From: an uncultured Eubacterium sp.
GTDB lineage: Bacteria > Bacillota > Clostridia > Lachnospirales > Lachnospiraceae
Length of the DNA stretch: 64,000 nucleotides
NCBI GenBank assembly: GCA_934338065.1
Contig: CAKRGX010000004.1
Span: 62,001-126,000 of the forward strand
Direction: 5' to 3'
The translations under genes were made by a program, and so were the position numbers. Under the pieces are notes generated by a model. That model did not search any database and was not told the origin of the DNA. It saw only the letters and a program-made list of their open reading frames with translations. Each line of letters begins with the position of its first letter. Positions within the stretch are counted from its first letter, which is position 1. Shown one piece after another: positions 16,120 through 24,771 of this stretch.

Positions 16120-17235
16120 CTATAGACTTCCCATACCAAATCCATCATCCATCCATAAATTCCCCGCCATCTCTGTCTCATGCCTAGGCAGCCGCTTAGC
16201 AAGATTTCCCTTATCCTGTGCAAAAGTCATTGCATCGTCCGCTGTTATTTTATGTGCACGGAACAGATCGTACAGTGCATCATCCATTGTTATCATACCA
16301 CTTTGTTTGCTTGTCTGAATAATGGATGGAATCTGATGTAGTTTTGCTTCGCGGATCAGATTTCGTATGGCACTATTGGCAAACATAATCTCAAAAGCTG
16401 CCACCCGCCCCTTCTTATCTGCTGTTGGCAGTAACTGTTGAGAAATGATAGCTTCCAGCAGCGTTGCAAGCTGAATTCTAATCTGCCCCTGCTGATGTGT
16501 AGGAAATACATCTATGATACGCTCGATTGTTGGTACAGCACCGATTGTATGTAATGTTGACAGGACAAGATGTCCTGTCTCTGCAGCTGTAACTGCTGTT
16601 GCGATCGTATCAAGATCACGCATCTCTCCTACCAGGATAATATCCGGATCCTCTCGAAGTGCTGCACGCAAGGCCCCGGCATATGATTGTGTATCTATCC
16701 CCACTTCCCGCTGATTGACAATAGAATTGGCATGACTGTGCAAATATTCTATTGGATCTTCCAATGTAATAATATGCTTATTCTGCGTCTGATTAATAAT
16801 ATTGATCAAGGAAGCAAGTGTTGTTGACTTACCACTCCCCGTCGGTCCCGTAACCAGTATCAACCCGCGTTTCTTTGTCACAAGATCCAAAATCGACTTA
16901 GGAAGGCCTAGCGACTGTGGAGACGGAATTTTCGTATTCACTAATCGGATAACAAAAGCAAGTGTACCTCTTTGCTTAAAAATATTGACACGATAACGTC
17001 CCACACCTTTGATTGCATAGGAAAAATCAACCTCTCCTTCTTTGTTAAATCGTTCAATCAGACGGGATGGTATCATTTGTTCTACCAGTTGCTTTGAATC
17101 TGCCGGAAGGATTCTCTCTTCTGTGAGATTTACCAATTCTCCATTCACCCGGCATTTTGCCGGAATACCTACCGTGACATGAACATCAGAAGCTCCCATC
17201 TCATGTGCCTTAGTCAACAATTCATTAATTGTCAT
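16120..17235 (-). CDS. pilT: Pilus retraction ATPase PilT
   Basis: Hexameric secretion ATPase of 371 residues. It has the short PilT-type N-terminal domain (ASDVHVTVGIPAKCRVNGEL), Walker A GPTGSGKST near residue 128, an Asp box, DPDIILVGEMRD near 197, the His box HLVLSTLHT, and the PilT-specific AIRNLIREAK motif near 288. The AIRNLIRE signature distinguishes it from extension ATPases and implies that this pilus can retract. It is encoded directly after pilB. Confidence 0.96.
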   Translation of the reverse strand: MTINELLTKAHEMGASDVHVTVGIPAKCRVNGELVNLTEERILPADSKQLVEQMIPSRLIERFNKEGEVDFSYAIKGVGRYRVNIFKQRGTLAFVIRLVNTKIPSPQSLGLPKSILDLVTKKRGLILVTGPTGSGKSTTLASLINIINQTQNKHIITLEDPIEYLHSHANSIVNQREVGIDTQSYAGALRAALREDPDIILVGEMRDLDTIATAVTAAETGHLVLSTLHTIGAVPTIERIIDVFPTHQQGQIRIQLATLLEAIISQQLLPTADKKGRVAAFEIMFANSAIRNLIREAKLHQIPSIIQTSKQSGMITMDDALYDLFRAHKITADDAMTFAQDKGNLAKRLPRHETEMAGNLWMDDGFGMGSL

Positions 17236-17255
17236 ATCTCCCCTGCTCCTCTTTT

Positions 17256-18956
17256 CTATTCTGTTGCAATTCTCTCTACTTCTGCAATCGAAGTCACTCC
17301 ATTGAGCACCAGCTTTGCCGCTCCCATACGAAGCGTCGTCATACCTTCTGCCAGTGCTACTTTTTGTATTTCATCTGCGCTGCCCCCCCGCGAAATGACT
17401 TTTCGTATTTCCGGCGAGATGGGCATGATCTCATATACACCAATACGCCCCCGATATCCTGTATTGTTGCAAAAAGCGCATCCCTTATGCTTCGGCTCAT
17501 AAATAACCGGGGACGCATTTCCACGAAGACGCAGTCTTGTCTTATCCTCGTCTGTCATTGTATGACTCTGCTTGCATTTGGGACATAACCGCCTTACGAG
17601 ACGCTGTGCAATGATTCCAACCGTGGAATCAGCCACCAGATATGGTTCCACCCCCATATCCGCCAGACGGGTTATCGTACTTGCTGCACTATTGGTATGA
17701 AGTGTGCTTACCACCAAATGCCCTGTAATTGCTGCCTTGACAGCAATACCTGCCGTTTCCTCATCACGAATCTCACCAATCATAATGATATCCGGATCCT
17801 GTCGAAGAATAGACCGGAGTGCAGAAGCAAATGTGAGTCCTGCTTTCTCATTAACCTGAACCTGATTAATTCCGTCTACGTCTGCCTCAACCGGGTCCTC
17901 TACTGTTATTATATTCACACTTCCTTCATTTAATTCACTCAGCACCGTATAAAGCGTTGTAGATTTTCCACTACCGGTTGGCCCTGTTACAAGAATAATC
18001 CCATGTGGTTTGTGTACCAGTTCATCAAAACGCTTCATTTCCAGTTCCGGAAATCCCAGTTCACTCTTATCACGTGTTAATGCCGATTTAGATGCCAGCC
18101 GCATAACAATCTTTTCACCAAACACCGTTGGCAGACTTGATACACGGATATCGTATTCTATACGATCAAAACGCTGTGTCATACGGCCATCCTGTGGCGC
18201 TCTCTTTTCTGATATATTCATACCACTAATGATCTTCACACGGGCTACAATAGCACTGAGAAGTTCTTTCTCATAACGCATCATCTCCTGCATGACACCA
18301 TCAATACGGAAACGCACACGAACGCTGTCCTCCAGTGCTTCAATATGAATATCACTGGCGCGTTCATTGACTGCCTGCTCTATGATCTTATTTACCAGCA
18401 ATACGATTGGCGCATTATCTACTTCATCATTTGATTCATCCTGTTTTTCCCTTGCACTTTGCTGTTCACGACGCTCTTTGGAATAATTTTCTGCCATTTT
18501 AGCAACCTGTTCATTTCCATAATATCGTTCAATAGCAAAATGTATATCTGACGGAGTTGCAACCATTGGCTCAATCTGCATATTCGTCACAATACCGAGA
18601 TCATCAATGGCCAGTATATCCATCGGATCCGCCATTGCCACACGCAGAATATTCGGATTTTCCTTATCAACCTCAATCGGCACAACATTGTGCCTGCGGA
18701 CGATTGCTTCCGGCAGAAGAGAAATTACTTCCGGTGCAAGCTTCGCCTCACGTATATGCGCAATCGGGAACCCCATCTGCCGATGCAGTGCTTCGGTAAT
18801 CTCATTTTCGTCAGTAAACTTTAATTCGATCAGAGTTTCCCCTAATAACATACCAAGTTCACGTTGTTTCTTTAACGCTTCACCTAACTGCTCCTGTGTG
18901 ATGACCCCTGCATCAACAAGCAGATCTCCCAGTCGTTTTCTTTTTCTTCCTATCAT
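17256..18956 (-). CDS. pilB: Pilus extension ATPase PilB
   Basis: Extension ATPase of 566 residues. An MshEN/GspE-type N-terminal domain (RLGDLLVDAGVITQEQLGEA and a second repeat, residues about 1-150) precedes the motor: ASDIHIEAL, Walker A GPTGSGKST near residue 327, DPDIIMIGEIRDEETA near 385, HLVVSTLHTN, and the zinc tetracysteine CPKC...CAFC between about 455 and 495. MshEN domains of this type can bind c-di-GMP; the RLGDLL...GxLTxxQL-like repeats are present here, so binding is possible but not shown. It is the first long gene of the pilus run, 10 bases after the 45-codon gene. Confidence 0.95.
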   Translation of the reverse strand: MIGRKRKRLGDLLVDAGVITQEQLGEALKKQRELGMLLGETLIELKFTDENEITEALHRQMGFPIAHIREAKLAPEVISLLPEAIVRRHNVVPIEVDKENPNILRVAMADPMDILAIDDLGIVTNMQIEPMVATPSDIHFAIERYYGNEQVAKMAENYSKERREQQSAREKQDESNDEVDNAPIVLLVNKIIEQAVNERASDIHIEALEDSVRVRFRIDGVMQEMMRYEKELLSAIVARVKIISGMNISEKRAPQDGRMTQRFDRIEYDIRVSSLPTVFGEKIVMRLASKSALTRDKSELGFPELEMKRFDELVHKPHGIILVTGPTGSGKSTTLYTVLSELNEGSVNIITVEDPVEADVDGINQVQVNEKAGLTFASALRSILRQDPDIIMIGEIRDEETAGIAVKAAITGHLVVSTLHTNSAASTITRLADMGVEPYLVADSTVGIIAQRLVRRLCPKCKQSHTMTDEDKTRLRLRGNASPVIYEPKHKGCAFCNNTGYRGRIGVYEIMPISPEIRKVISRGGSADEIQKVALAEGMTTLRMGAAKLVLNGVTSIAEVERIATE

Positions 18957-18966
18957 ATCGGCTCAC

Positions 18967-19104
18967 CTATGACTCCATTTTCTCTGTCTCTTTGCTGTTC
19001 TTTGCTTTTCTTATCTTAATCCCCAAAGCAATTCCCAGCGCAGCCACTGCCGAAAAAAGTACCAGACGTCCTGCATAGTATCCTACTGCACTCCATATAG
19101 CCAT
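18967..19104 (-). CDS. Small membrane protein (45 aa) between hisIE and pilB
   Basis: An open frame of 45 codons plus stop with ATG at 19104 and AAGGAAGG 7 bases upstream. The product starts MAIWSAVGYYAGRLVLFSAV, continues as one hydrophobic helix (about residues 11-29) and ends in a charged basic/acidic tail (KIRKAKNSKETEKMES). It fills nearly all of the gap between hisIE (34 bases upstream) and pilB (10 bases downstream), in the same direction, which supports a real gene. I know no family for it; a pilus-platform or regulatory small protein is only a guess from position. Confidence 0.7.
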   Translation of the reverse strand: MAIWSAVGYYAGRLVLFSAVAALGIALGIKIRKAKNSKETEKMES

Positions 19105-19138
19105 ACGCACACCTTCCTTTCCCATTAACATAAATAAA

Positions 19139-20380
19139 CTAACGGCGGTTAGCCAGTTCTTTTGTTACATCTTCCCATGTCAGACCACATTCTACCATCA
19201 GCACCATCATATGATACAGGAAATCTGCGATCTCATATTTTAATTCTTCTGCATCCGGATTTTTTGCTGCAATAATAATCTCCGATGCCTCTTCCCCACA
19301 TTTTTTCAGTATTTTATCAATTCCCTTTGTGAAAAGATAATTGGTATAAGAACCCTCTTTCGGATTGTTTTTACGATTCTGTATCGTATCAAAATCTTCC
19401 TGTAAAATCGTAAGCGGATTGGTATCAATATACTCTTTCTTTGCCAGTTCCTTGAAGAAACAGCTATATTCTCCTGTATGACAGGCTGCCCCTACCTGAT
19501 GCACTTTGGCAAGAATCGTATCATTGTCACAGTCCAGACGGAGTTCCTTTACATATTGATAATGACCTGATGTATCTCCTTTACACCAGAGTTCCTGCCT
19601 GCTGCGGCTGAAATATGTCATCTTGCCCGTTTCACAGGTTTTCTGATAAGATTCTTCGTTCATATATGCCATCATCAAAACCTGACCGGTCCGATAGTCC
19701 TGAACAACGCAGGGAATCAATCCATTCGCATCCAGCTTGAATTCCGAAAATGGGATGGCTGTTTCAAACGTATTCATCTCAATCCCGGCTTTTTTCATAT
19801 TGCGTTTCACTTTATACAATTCTTTGCGTTCAAAGTAATTTGTCGCCACTCCCGACACGCCGGGAAGTTTCAACAGATCTTCCAGATCATTGCGAAGCAG
19901 ACTATCACGGATAATCACGTTTTTCCCACTGTCTTTTATTTTCTTCGCCAGCAGTTCTCCCGCGTTGACATGTTTGATCAGTAACGTATCCACAGGAAAT
20001 GCTATCCCGGCATAATTAATATCATCTCCTACCTCTACTAATATTTTGTCACTGCCAAATCTTGCCACAGCTTCCTTCAGTACATTTTCATCCGGACAGA
20101 TATCGTATTTGATCACAACACGGTCTGCTCCGGTATAAAACGCTTTCTTTACATCTTCGAACCGTCCGGCATACATTCCAACCATAAATGGAATATCCAC
20201 CTTCCGGTCAATCTGCTTTAACGTAGCAAGAAACTCTTCCCGCTCACTTTCAATCTTGGAATAGTTATATAAAAATAATTCATCTGCTCCGGCAAAACAA
20301 TAATCTTCCGCCATCGTTATAACATTTACTGCTATCTCATTTTCTCCATTGATAAATGGAATCAACTTCTTATAGGCCAC
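19139..20380 (-). CDS. hisIE: HisIE with N-terminal HisA/HisF-like barrel
   Basis: Histidine biosynthesis enzyme catalysing steps 2 and 3 (phosphoribosyl-ATP diphosphatase and phosphoribosyl-AMP cyclohydrolase). Residues about 1-200 look like a HisA/HisF TIM barrel ([15 protein letters not shown] at the start, [18 protein letters not shown] in the middle) but the expected first catalytic Asp is replaced (IPFIN). HisI follows ([35 protein letters not shown]), then HisE ([28 protein letters not shown]). I choose the GTG at 20380, which has AGGAGG 8 bases upstream and starts just where HisF-like proteins start; the frame extends 22 codons into hisB. Related long HisIE forms occur in Clostridia. 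Confidence 0.88.
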   Translation of the reverse strand: MAYKKLIPFINGENEIAVNVITMAEDYCFAGADELFLYNYSKIESEREEFLATLKQIDRKVDIPFMVGMYAGRFEDVKKAFYTGADRVVIKYDICPDENVLKEAVARFGSDKILVEVGDDINYAGIAFPVDTLLIKHVNAGELLAKKIKDSGKNVIIRDSLLRNDLEDLLKLPGVSGVATNYFERKELYKVKRNMKKAGIEMNTFETAIPFSEFKLDANGLIPCVVQDYRTGQVLMMAYMNEESYQKTCETGKMTYFSRSRQELWCKGDTSGHYQYVKELRLDCDNDTILAKVHQVGAACHTGEYSCFFKELAKKEYIDTNPLTILQEDFDTIQNRKNNPKEGSYTNYLFTKGIDKILKKCGEEASEIIIAAKNPDAEELKYEIADFLYHMMVLMVECGLTWEDVTKELANRR

Positions 20381-20402
20381 TTCCTCATCCTCCTGTATCT
20401 GA

Positions 20403-20990
20403 TTATAAAACACCTTTCGTTGAAAGAACTCCATCAATTCTTCCATCGATCTGCGATGCCATGTCCATCGACTTCGCTGCCGCCTTAAACATAGCTTCTA
20501 CGATATGATGTGTATTCTCTCCTGCCATCTGTCGGATATGCAGATTCATCTGTGCTCCACTAGCCAGTCCTGCAAAAAATTCTTTCACTACTTCTGTCTC
20601 CATTGTTCCAAGACGTTGTGTCTGCAGATTTGCTTCATATGAAAAATAAGTTCGTCCCGAAAAGTCAAGCGACGCCAAGACTAATGCATCATCCATAGGA
20701 AGAATGAAGTACCCAAAACGGGCAATTCCTTCTTTGTCCCCCAGTGCTTTCAAAAATGCCTGTCCCAATACAATTCCGGTGTCTTCTACCGTATGATGAG
20801 CGTCCACATGAATATCTCCATTTACAGAAACAGCCAGATCAAACAGGCCATGTCTGGCAAATCCTTCCAGCATATGATCAAAAAAACCAATCCCTGTATT
20901 AATATCATACTGACCGGTTCCATCAAGATCCAATTCGATCACAATCTCTGTTTCCTTTGTGTTTCTCTCGCATCTGGCAAATCGGCTCAT
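20403..20990 (-). CDS. hisB: Imidazoleglycerol-phosphate dehydratase
   Basis: Catalyses dehydration of imidazole glycerol phosphate to imidazole acetol phosphate, step 6 of histidine synthesis. At 195 residues it has the monofunctional length. The metal-binding histidine clusters are visible: [27 protein letters not shown] and [14 protein letters not shown] strong site GAGGAGGGCGCAGT precedes the ATG, and a consensus promoter lies just upstream at 21024-21052. hisIE starts 22 bases after its stop. No other his genes are in the window. Confidence 0.96.
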   Translation of the reverse strand: MSRFARCERNTKETEIVIELDLDGTGQYDINTGIGFFDHMLEGFARHGLFDLAVSVNGDIHVDAHHTVEDTGIVLGQAFLKALGDKEGIARFGYFILPMDDALVLASLDFSGRTYFSYEANLQTQRLGTMETEVVKEFFAGLASGAQMNLHIRQMAGENTHHIVEAMFKAAAKSMDMASQIDGRIDGVLSTKGVL

Positions 20991-21023
20991 ACTGCGCCCT
21001 CCTCATTTTCATAGATACTAATT

Positions 21024-21052
21024 ATTATATCGTTTTCATTTTCAAAAAGCAA
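21024..21052 (-). promoter_or_regulatory. Predicted sigma-A promoter of hisB-hisIE
   Basis: Minus-strand -35 TTGCTT (21047-21052), 17-base spacer, -10 TATAAT (21024-21029). It starts 4 bases after the trmD stop codon and ends about 34 bases before hisB. With no terminator visible between hisIE and the pilus genes, it may also feed the pilus locus. Confidence 0.75.
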
Positions 21053-21056
21053 GGTT

Positions 21057-21758
21057 TTAGCACAAGTTTTCCCTGCTCCATGCCTCATAAAGATCCGGCC
21101 GTCTCTCCTTTGTGCGCTTCAATGACTGGTCTCTTCTCCATTGAGCTATATTTTCATGATGACCACTCAGAAGTACTTCAGGAACACTCCGTCCCAAAAC
21201 CTGTGCCGGACGCGTATACTGAGGATATTCCAACAACCCATCGGAAAAACTCTCCGTCTCTGCTGAGTCCTCATTATTCAAGACACCCGGTACAAGACGT
21301 GCAATCGTATCCATCATGACCATAGCAGGTAATTCGCCTCCTGTCAGAACATAATCCCCAATCGACACATAATCCGTAACTATTTCTTCCAGCACACGTT
21401 CATCAATTCCTTCATAGTGACCACATAGGAATACCATTTCCTCTTCTTTCGAAAATTCTTTTGCCATTTTCTGGCAGAACACACTCCCCTGCGGTGTCAG
21501 ATAAACAACTCTCGGGCGTCTCCCCACTTCACTGCATATCTGCTCAAAACATCGGTACACAGGCTCTGCTTCCATGATCATACCGGCCCCTCCGCCATAC
21601 GGATAATCATCCACCTTTAAATGCTTGTCCAGCGTATAATCACGTATATTTCTTACATCCAGTTGTATAAGACCTTCTGCCATAGCCCGGCCAAGAATAC
21701 TAATATTCATTCCACGTTCAATCATCTCTGGAAACAGCGTCATTACATAGTATTTCAT
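21057..21758 (-). CDS. trmD: tRNA (guanine-37-N1)-methyltransferase
   Basis: SPOUT-class enzyme of 233 residues that makes m1G37 in tRNAs reading CNN and CGG-type codons and prevents frameshifting. Typical stretches are [22 protein letters not shown] N terminus, [30 protein letters not shown] and the knot motif [14 protein letters not shown]. Length and sequence fit the family. Its ATG follows the rimM stop codon without a gap, so the two are translationally coupled. Confidence 0.97.
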   Translation of the reverse strand: MKYYVMTLFPEMIERGMNISILGRAMAEGLIQLDVRNIRDYTLDKHLKVDDYPYGGGAGMIMEAEPVYRCFEQICSEVGRRPRVVYLTPQGSVFCQKMAKEFSKEEEMVFLCGHYEGIDERVLEEIVTDYVSIGDYVLTGGELPAMVMMDTIARLVPGVLNNEDSAETESFSDGLLEYPQYTRPAQVLGRSVPEVLLSGHHENIAQWRRDQSLKRTKERRPDLYEAWSRENLC

Positions 21759-22268
21759 CTAATCCAACAATCCTTTCATTATATGGGCCTTCACAATTCC
21801 TGCTTCTACATCAACCTTTTTAATACATTGTGGTATAACAGGAAAAAGAACTTCTTTCCCTTCTTGTGTCTCGATTGAAAACACATTATTAGCACCTGTC
21901 TCAATGACATCTTTTATCGTCCCTATCGCTGTCCCATCCTCATCTACTACTATAGCACCGATCACATCACAAAAGTAAAACTGTCCCTCTTTTAATGGGA
22001 GCGCATTTTCTCTTGTCACCATCAGGTCGCACTTGCGAAACCCCTCAACCTCATTGATATCATTATATTCTTTAAACTTTACTATTACTATATTTTTAAA
22101 AAACTTTGCACTTTCAACATGCAAAGTCAGATTTCCCTGCTTTGTTATCAAAATCACTTCATCTGTTTTTTTAAACCGTTTCACATCATCCGTCGTTGGA
22201 AACACCTTCACCTCACCATGTATTCCATGTGTTGTTGTTACTACGCCTATGCGAAGCATATCTTCCAT
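21759..22268 (-). CDS. rimM: 16S rRNA processing protein RimM
   Basis: Ribosome maturation factor that binds ribosomal protein S19 and helps assemble the 30S head. The N-terminal beta-barrel is recognised by MLRIGVVTTTHGIHGEVKV, and the PRC-type C-terminal barrel by QFYFCDVIGAIVVDEDG and VLFPVIPQCIKKVDVE. I choose the ATG at 22268 because GGAGG lies 5 bases upstream; the frame is open for 11 more codons. It abuts trmD as in most Firmicutes. Confidence 0.95.
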   Translation of the reverse strand: MEDMLRIGVVTTTHGIHGEVKVFPTTDDVKRFKKTDEVILITKQGNLTLHVESAKFFKNIVIVKFKEYNDINEVEGFRKCDLMVTRENALPLKEGQFYFCDVIGAIVVDEDGTAIGTIKDVIETGANNVFSIETQEGKEVLFPVIPQCIKKVDVEAGIVKAHIMKGLLD

Positions 22269-22318
22269 AATGACCTCCATTCCGCAGACGTTCTGCGTCA
22301 TCTTTTTCCTTAAAATAA

Positions 22319-22370
22319 CAATCCCCCGTAAGCAAGTATCACTTACAGGGGATAAAGCACAGTACTTGTG
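22319..22370 (-). promoter_or_regulatory. Two hairpins between khpA and rimM
   Basis: Two stem-loops lie in the 111-base gap. The first in the transcript is GCACA/UGUGC with a 5-base loop (22357-22371 region). The second pairs AUCCCCUGUAAG with CUUACGGGGGAU (22321-22332 with 22342-22353), 12 pairs with one G-U, and is followed by UGUUAUUUU. The second could act as a weak terminator that lowers rimM-trmD expression, or as a processing site. Confidence 0.5.
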
Positions 22371-22379
22371 CTGTCATCC

Positions 22380-22607
22380 TTATTGAATGTCTACCATAAT
22401 CTTTTTGTCACCCTTAGAGCCTGCAGCACGTACCACAGTACGAATTGCTTTTGCAATTCGTCCCTGTTTTCCTATCACCTTGCCCATGTCAGCAGGTGCC
22501 ACAGTAAGATTAAGAACAATCTGGTTCTCATCTTCTGTTTCTGTGACAACGACATCTTCCGGACTGTCTACTAATGCACTAGCAATAACTTCTACTAATT
22601 CTTTCAT
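22380..22607 (-). CDS. khpA: KH-domain RNA-binding protein KhpA
   Basis: A 75-residue single KH domain protein (formerly YlqC type) with the GxxG loop in MGKVIGKQGRIAKAIRTVV. Known partners in Firmicutes are KhpB/EloR, together affecting RNA and cell elongation. It sits between rpsP and rimM, the standard place for this gene. Length and motif make the call firm; the role in this organism is inferred from homologs. Confidence 0.94.
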   Translation of the reverse strand: MKELVEVIASALVDSPEDVVVTETEDENQIVLNLTVAPADMGKVIGKQGRIAKAIRTVVRAAGSKGDKKIMVDIQ

Positions 22608-22618
22608 TACCAGCCCTC

Positions 22619-22864
22619 CTATTTTTCAATACCTGCCTGTTTGAACAGACGAGCAACAACATCTGTAGGCTGAGCACCGTTCTGCAACCATTTTTTAGCT
22701 GCTTCCTCGTCTACCTTTACTACACATGGTTCCTGATTTGGGTCATAAGTACCAATCTCAGCAATGTTTCTACCATCTCTAGGAGATCTCTCATCAGCAA
22801 CTACTATTCTATAAAATGGTGACTTTTTCTGACCTAATCTTTTCAATCTGATTTTTACTGCCAC
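22619..22864 (-). CDS. rpsP: Ribosomal protein bS16
   Basis: Small-subunit protein of 81 residues from the GTG at 22864. That start gives the typical N terminus (M)[20 protein letters not shown] and has AAGGAGG 8 bases upstream; the GTG three codons earlier overlaps that ribosome binding site. Further conserved parts are [19 protein letters not shown] and the C-terminal [16 protein letters not shown]. It lies between ffh and khpA in the usual order. Confidence 0.97.
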   Translation of the reverse strand: MAVKIRLKRLGQKKSPFYRIVVADERSPRDGRNIAEIGTYDPNQEPCVVKVDEEAAKKWLQNGAQPTDVVARLFKQAGIEK

Positions 22865-22939
22865 TTCTTTCACCTCCTTATCATTTTTTACTAATATATA
22901 TCCAAAGAAGAATACCTGATATTCCTCTGGAAAACGAAC

Positions 22940-24295
22940 CTACATACCCCCAAATGGGAATTTAAAACCTCCGAAACCACCTTTGCGCCGACTCTTGCCG
23001 GACATCATACCAGACATCTGCTTCATCATTTTCCGGCTTTGCTCAAACTGTTTGATCAGACGATTCACCTCACTGATATCCACACCCGCTCCCGCAGCAA
23101 TGCGCCTCTTCCGTGAAGGATTAATAATACCGGGATTCGTCCGTTCTTCCAATGTCATAGAATAAATGATTGCCTCAGTTCCCTTGAGAGCATCATCATC
23201 AATCTCAAGATCCGATGGCAGTCCCATGCCGGGCAGCATACTTAAAATGCTTGACAGGCCACCCATTTTTTTCATTTGCTGCATCTGTTCAAGAAAATCA
23301 TTGAAATCAAATTCAGCCTTTTTTATCTTTTTGGCAAGCTGGGTAGCCTTTTCTTCATCCATCTCCGCTTCAGCCTTTTCAATAAGTGACAGAACATCAC
23401 CCATTCCCAATATACGGGATGCCATACGATCCGGATAAAACTGTTCCAGGTCGGATAATTTCTCACCCATACCAACATAATATATTGGCCGCCCTGTTAC
23501 GGCACGTATCGATAACGCCGCACCACCTCTTGTATCACCATCAAGCTTGGTAAGAACGACACCATCAATATTAAGTTTTTCATTAAATGTAGACGCCACA
23601 TTGACCGCATCCTGTCCGGTCATGGAATCTACTACCAGAATCGTCTGGTGAACCGCCACATTTTCTTTTATTTTCACAAGTTCTTCCATCATGTCTTCAT
23701 CAACATGAAGACGTCCGGCGGTATCGAGAATAACAATATTATTACCATTATTTTTTGCGTGTTCTATAGCCGCTTTAGCAATATCAACCGGACTATGATT
23801 CGTCCCCATAGAAAAAACCGGAACCCCCTGCTTATCACCGTTAATCTGTAACTGTTCAATAGCAGCCGGCCGATAGATATCACACGCTGCCAAAAGAGGT
23901 TTTTTCCCTTTTTGTTTCAGCTTTCCGGCAATCTTAGCTGTCGTTGTCGTTTTACCGGCCCCCTGCAGACCACACATCATGATAACGGTAATCTCATTGC
24001 CTGGAAGAAGATCAATCTCTGTCGTTGTCTCTCCCATCATCTTGACAAGTTCTTCATTTACATATTTTATCACGGTCTGCCCCGGCGTCAGACTATTTAA
24101 TACATCCTCACCGGTTGCCCGCTCCTGTACCGCTTTTACAAACTGCTTTACAACCTTAAAGTTAACATCTGCTTCCAAAAGTGCCATCTTCACTTCACGG
24201 AGCGCAGCCTTAACATCCGCTTCGGTAAGTCTTCCTTTGCTTCGCAGTCCCTTAAATACATTTTGTAATTTTGCTGACAAACTGTCAAAAGCCAT
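22940..24295 (-). CDS. ffh: Signal recognition particle protein Ffh
   Basis: SRP54-type GTPase that targets nascent membrane and secreted proteins with SRP RNA and FtsY. The N domain begins MAFDSLSAKLQNVFKGL, the G domain has GLQGAGKTTTTAKIA near residue 107, DTAGR, TKLDGDTRGGAALS and GMGEK..LEQFYP, and the M domain (about 300-450) is methionine rich and ends in a Gly/Lys/Phe tail. I take the ATG at 24295 with AGGTGA 7 bases before it; 12 further codons upstream are open. It is preceded by ylxM. Confidence 0.97.
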   Translation of the reverse strand: MAFDSLSAKLQNVFKGLRSKGRLTEADVKAALREVKMALLEADVNFKVVKQFVKAVQERATGEDVLNSLTPGQTVIKYVNEELVKMMGETTTEIDLLPGNEITVIMMCGLQGAGKTTTTAKIAGKLKQKGKKPLLAACDIYRPAAIEQLQINGDKQGVPVFSMGTNHSPVDIAKAAIEHAKNNGNNIVILDTAGRLHVDEDMMEELVKIKENVAVHQTILVVDSMTGQDAVNVASTFNEKLNIDGVVLTKLDGDTRGGAALSIRAVTGRPIYYVGMGEKLSDLEQFYPDRMASRILGMGDVLSLIEKAEAEMDEEKATQLAKKIKKAEFDFNDFLEQMQQMKKMGGLSSILSMLPGMGLPSDLEIDDDALKGTEAIIYSMTLEERTNPGIINPSRKRRIAAGAGVDISEVNRLIKQFEQSRKMMKQMSGMMSGKSRRKGGFGGFKFPFGGM

Positions 24296-24327
24296 GTATG
24301 TGTCACCTGCCTTCCGGTCATAATGTC

Positions 24328-24699
24328 TCAAATAATCTCATATATATCTTCCGCTAATAACGTAATCGCTTTTGCCATTTCTTTGTCGCCGCCTTTTCCG
24401 ACGATTCCCTCGATTTGTCTCAATTTTTGTTTTGTTATCTCAAATTTATGAACAAGTCCTAACTTTTCTTCATATTCGTGAAGTCTGGTACGACAACGCT
24501 TAATAATATCATAAACTCCCTGTCTGGTGATGTTCTGCCCAGACGCAATCTCAGCCAGAGAATAATTATTCCATACATAATCTTCAAATACACGACGATG
24601 ATTTTCTTTGAGCAGCGCTCCATAAAAATCATACAGGACCGACAATTCTACAATCTCATCTAATTCACGCAAAGATTTCTGTTGTTGCATAGCATTCAC
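24328..24699 (-). CDS. ylxM: YlxM-family helix-turn-helix protein
   Basis: A 123-residue protein of the YlxM/p13-like family linked to SRP. It has a sigma-70 region 4-like helix-turn-helix: LAEIASGQNITRQGVYDIIKRC at about residues 49-70, followed by a helical tail. The start may be ATG 24699 or the ATG three codons in (GGCGGTGA lies before both). It is the first gene of the SRP-rpsP-trmD run, directly behind a consensus promoter. A regulatory or SRP-accessory role is known only from family context. Confidence 0.93.
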   Translation of the reverse strand: MNAMQQQKSLRELDEIVELSVLYDFYGALLKENHRRVFEDYVWNNYSLAEIASGQNITRQGVYDIIKRCRTRLHEYEEKLGLVHKFEITKQKLRQIEGIVGKGGDKEMAKAITLLAEDIYEII

Positions 24700-24702
24700 C
24701 GC

Positions 24703-24725
24703 CTGTAAAGTTTTTTTCTTTACAG
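24703..24725 (-). promoter_or_regulatory. Perfect hairpin at the 5' end of the ylxM transcript
   Basis: CTGTAAAG (24703-24710) and CTTTACAG (24718-24725) form an 8-base perfect inverted repeat with a 7-base homopolymer loop. The predicted start of transcription falls at its outer edge, so the RNA would begin with this hairpin. It could stabilise the 5' end or be an operator; the two cannot be told apart by eye. Confidence 0.5.
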
Positions 24726-24730
24726 ATGGT

Positions 24731-24759
24731 AGTATATCTTATCCTGCTGGTAATGTCAA
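24731..24759 (-). promoter_or_regulatory. Consensus sigma-A promoter of ylxM-ffh-rpsP-khpA-rimM-trmD
   Basis: Minus-strand -35 TTGACA (24754-24759), 17-base spacer, -10 TATACT (24731-24736). The -35 is a perfect match and the -10 differs at one position. It is one of the best promoters in the window, as expected for ribosome and SRP genes. Confidence 0.85.
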
Positions 24760-24771
24760 GCATTTTTTCCA

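Noticed and set aside
20381..20446. Longer HisIE start inside hisB
   Set aside because: The upstream ATG codons lack a ribosome site, whereas GTG 20380 has AGGAGG and fits the barrel's N terminus.
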